Source of the DNA: Rhizobium sp. S152
GTDB lineage: Bacteria; Pseudomonadota; Alphaproteobacteria; Rhizobiales; Rhizobiaceae
Assembly: GCF_030380735.1 (NCBI RefSeq)
Contig: NZ_JAUDRZ010000010.1
Span: forward strand, 1 to 64,000
Direction of reading: 5' to 3'
DNA: 64,000 nucleotides
Below the pieces are notes generated by a model. It was not told where the DNA came from, did no database searches, and saw only the letters and a program-made list of their open reading frames with translations. Made by a program: the position numbers and the translations under genes. Positions 62,921 through 64,000 of the stretch are shown here, piece by piece (position 1 is the stretch's first letter; every line of letters begins with the position of its first letter).

Positions 62921-62973
62921 GCTGCTGATATAGAGCTGGGGCGTCTTTCAGGCGGATCCGTCCGTAGCAGTGG

Positions 62974-63258
62974 TCATGCAACAGCCTTCGCCACGATCTC
63001 GGGAAACTGCTCGATCACCCGCATGTAAGCGACGGCGAATTCCGGTGCCGTCGCGCGAGCCTGCTCCCAATCGCGCAACGTGCCGACAGGCACGCGGAAA
63101 CGGCGCGCGAACTCGGATTGCGACAGTCCGAGCTGGGTTCTCGTCCGGCGGATGAGGCGGGCGCGCTGGGCGCGATCCAGCGCTTCGGCCGTTACGCCGA
63201 AATCGTCGGCGTCGTTAGGATCAGCCGGCAGCACGATAGGCTCGTTCTTCACTTTCAT
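62974..63258 (-). CDS. Helix-turn-helix antitoxin of a BrnT-like pair
   Basis: This 94-residue protein has a C-terminal XRE-type helix-turn-helix (about 40-75: LIRRTRTQLGLSQSEFARRFRVPVGTLRDWEQARATAP). The first 30 residues are acidic and probably bind the toxin. It overlaps the toxin gene by 38 bp. This type is common as the partner of BrnT-like toxins in rhizobia. Confidence 0.85.
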   Translation of the reverse strand: MKVKNEPIVLPADPNDADDFGVTAEALDRAQRARLIRRTRTQLGLSQSEFARRFRVPVGTLRDWEQARATAPEFAVAYMRVIEQFPEIVAKAVA

Positions 63259-63499
63259 TGCTCCTTCTCACCGACATGAAGCGGGGCAGATCGCCCCGCC
63301 AGACGAAAACGCCGGTGAACAGTTTCCGCTCTACGAGCCCAACCACCTTGAACCGCTCCTCGCCGTCGATCTCGCGAATTGATGGAATGATCAGATGGTT
63401 CTCGTCCTCAGCAAAGATCCTGTCGCCAAAGGCCAGCGAGAGCTTGTGCTTTTCGAGATCGGCCGCATCCTTCCTGGGGTCGAACCTGTCTGTCGCCAT
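63221..63499 (-). CDS. BrnT-family toxin
   Basis: This 92-residue protein is BrnT-like: FDPRKDAADLEKHKLSLAFGDRIFAEDENHLI (about 5-36), followed by the GEERFKVVGLVERKLFTGVFVWRGDLPRFMSVRRSNESEERAY core. BrnT is a RelE-like ribonuclease. The ATG at 63499 was chosen over upstream ATGs because it matches the family start. The antitoxin follows and overlaps. Confidence 0.88.
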   Translation of the reverse strand: MATDRFDPRKDAADLEKHKLSLAFGDRIFAEDENHLIIPSIREIDGEERFKVVGLVERKLFTGVFVWRGDLPRFMSVRRSNESEERAYRAAG

Positions 63500-63508
63500 G
63501 ACTGCAAC

Positions 63509-63527
63509 CATACGGGATTTCCGTATG
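63509..63527. promoter_or_regulatory. Operator palindrome of the BrnT-like pair
   Basis: CATACGG (63509-63515) and CCGTATG (63521-63527) are perfect inverted arms around GATTT, 10 bp upstream of the toxin ATG. It is a likely autoregulation site. Confidence 0.55.
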
Positions 63528-63559
63528 ATCCGCAATGTCCGCTAGACTGGCTGCGCTCC

Positions 63560-64000
63560 CTAGCGCAGCACCGGTTCGCCGTGGAAGCGGCGGCGCGACG
63601 GCTTCGAGACGCCGAAGCCGATTTCCATCATCAGGCGCGGCTTTTCGGTGGCGACGGTTCCCATGTGGAAGCCGAATGGATCCTCCACGAAGCCCGAGCC
63701 GGCCTTGCCAATCAGCGTCATCGGGCTGTCCTTGCCGTAATAGTCGATGATCTCGTTTGCGGGGTGACCGACCAGCAGGGTCAGCTGGTGCTTCATGCGG
63801 CGCTTGTTGTGGCTGCCGCGCACGAAGACATGCGGGCCGGTGCCCTGGTCGACATCGACGAGGTAGAAGAAGAACTTCAGCATCCGCCAGTCGTCGAGAT
63901 CGAAGTGATACTTGTCGAGCGAGGCGAGGCTACGGTCGGCTTCGCTCGCCCTGGTCGGGAAACTCCACCATGTGCGCGTGGTGATCAGCCGTGCCTGGGC
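63560..64000 (-). CDS. Phytanoyl-CoA dioxygenase-like protein (5' end outside the window)
   Basis: The frame is open to the window edge and 146 codons are present. The visible part has the Fe(II)/2-oxoglutarate motif: His-x-Asp in KYHFDLDDW, and a distal His in PFGFHMGT followed by KPRLMMEIGFG. HVFVRGSHNKRRM is typical of the PhyH family, where it aids 2-oxoglutarate binding. The substrate is unknown. The C-terminus is complete (HGEPVLR). Confidence 0.8.
   Translation of the reverse strand, partial: AQARLITTRTWWSFPTRASEADRSLASLDKYHFDLDDWRMLKFFFYLVDVDQGTGPHVFVRGSHNKRRMKHQLTLLVGHPANEIIDYYGKDSPMTLIGKAGSGFVEDPFGFHMGTVATEKPRLMMEIGFGVSKPSRRRFHGEPVLR

Overview
The window is high-GC chromosomal DNA from an alphaproteobacterium of the Rhizobiales, most likely Rhizobiaceae (Rhizobium, Agrobacterium, Sinorhizobium or a relative). 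The evidence is a Ros/MucR zinc-finger regulator, a PleC/DivJ-type kinase, an HWE-type histidine kinase, a DmeR-DmeF cobalt/nickel locus, several rhizobial DUF families (DUF1491, DUF2336, DUF5330, DUF6107, DUF6456) and rhizobial intergenic repeats. All family names are from recognition of the translated proteins; no search was run.

Positions 1-12400 hold a gene-transfer-agent-like or prophage-like head and packaging module on the minus strand: small-terminase-like protein, large terminase, GH19-type endolysin, portal, DUF6107 protein, prohead protease and HK97-type capsid. It is split by a 5-kb block (two-component system, secreted protein, Dabb and SRPBCC proteins) bracketed by inverted copies of a 41-bp repeat, and by an AlkB-like dioxygenase with a RelE/RHH toxin-antitoxin pair.

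Positions 12600-37400 are mostly housekeeping: an HD-GYP protein, a class A PBP, HigBA, DUF1214/DUF1254 proteins, a 226-bp tandem repeat built from inverted REP-like hairpins, a DUF2336 protein, a DivJ/PleC-like kinase with a peptidoglycan-binding protein, SufE, the DUF6456/DnaA-like/MucR cluster and a complete mnhABCDEFG Na+/H+ antiporter operon. Between sufE and the mucR cluster sits an AT-richer three-gene cassette that reads as a toxin-antitoxin-chaperone (TAC) system: HigB-like toxin, HigA-like antitoxin with a long C-terminal extension, and a SecB-like chaperone.

Positions 37400-64000 are a mixed metabolic, stress and transport region: MsrB, an NmrA/HxlR divergent pair, a GNAT/XRE-cupin divergent pair, hemolysin III, universal stress protein, AI-2E transporter, oligopeptidase B, homocysteine methyltransferase, an MFS exporter, ParDE, SelO, a PQQ-dependent dehydrogenase, a vapB with a vapC remnant, a class A beta-lactamase, DmeRF, a GNAT acetyltransferase and a BrnT-like toxin pair. 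The window ends inside a PhyH-like dioxygenase.

The most notable items are (1) the TAC cassette at 26830-28233; (2) a classical transcription attenuator at 62228-62366, with a 16-residue leader peptide ending Tyr-Phe-Trp-Leu-Tyr-Leu and mutually exclusive hairpins ahead of a GNAT acetyltransferase; (3) a dmeF whose conserved N-terminus starts upstream of any ATG, GTG or TTG, with a well-placed Shine-Dalgarno before an ATA codon; and (4) the tandem inverted-hairpin array at 20091-20640. Six toxin-antitoxin loci, one of them decayed, lie in 64 kb.
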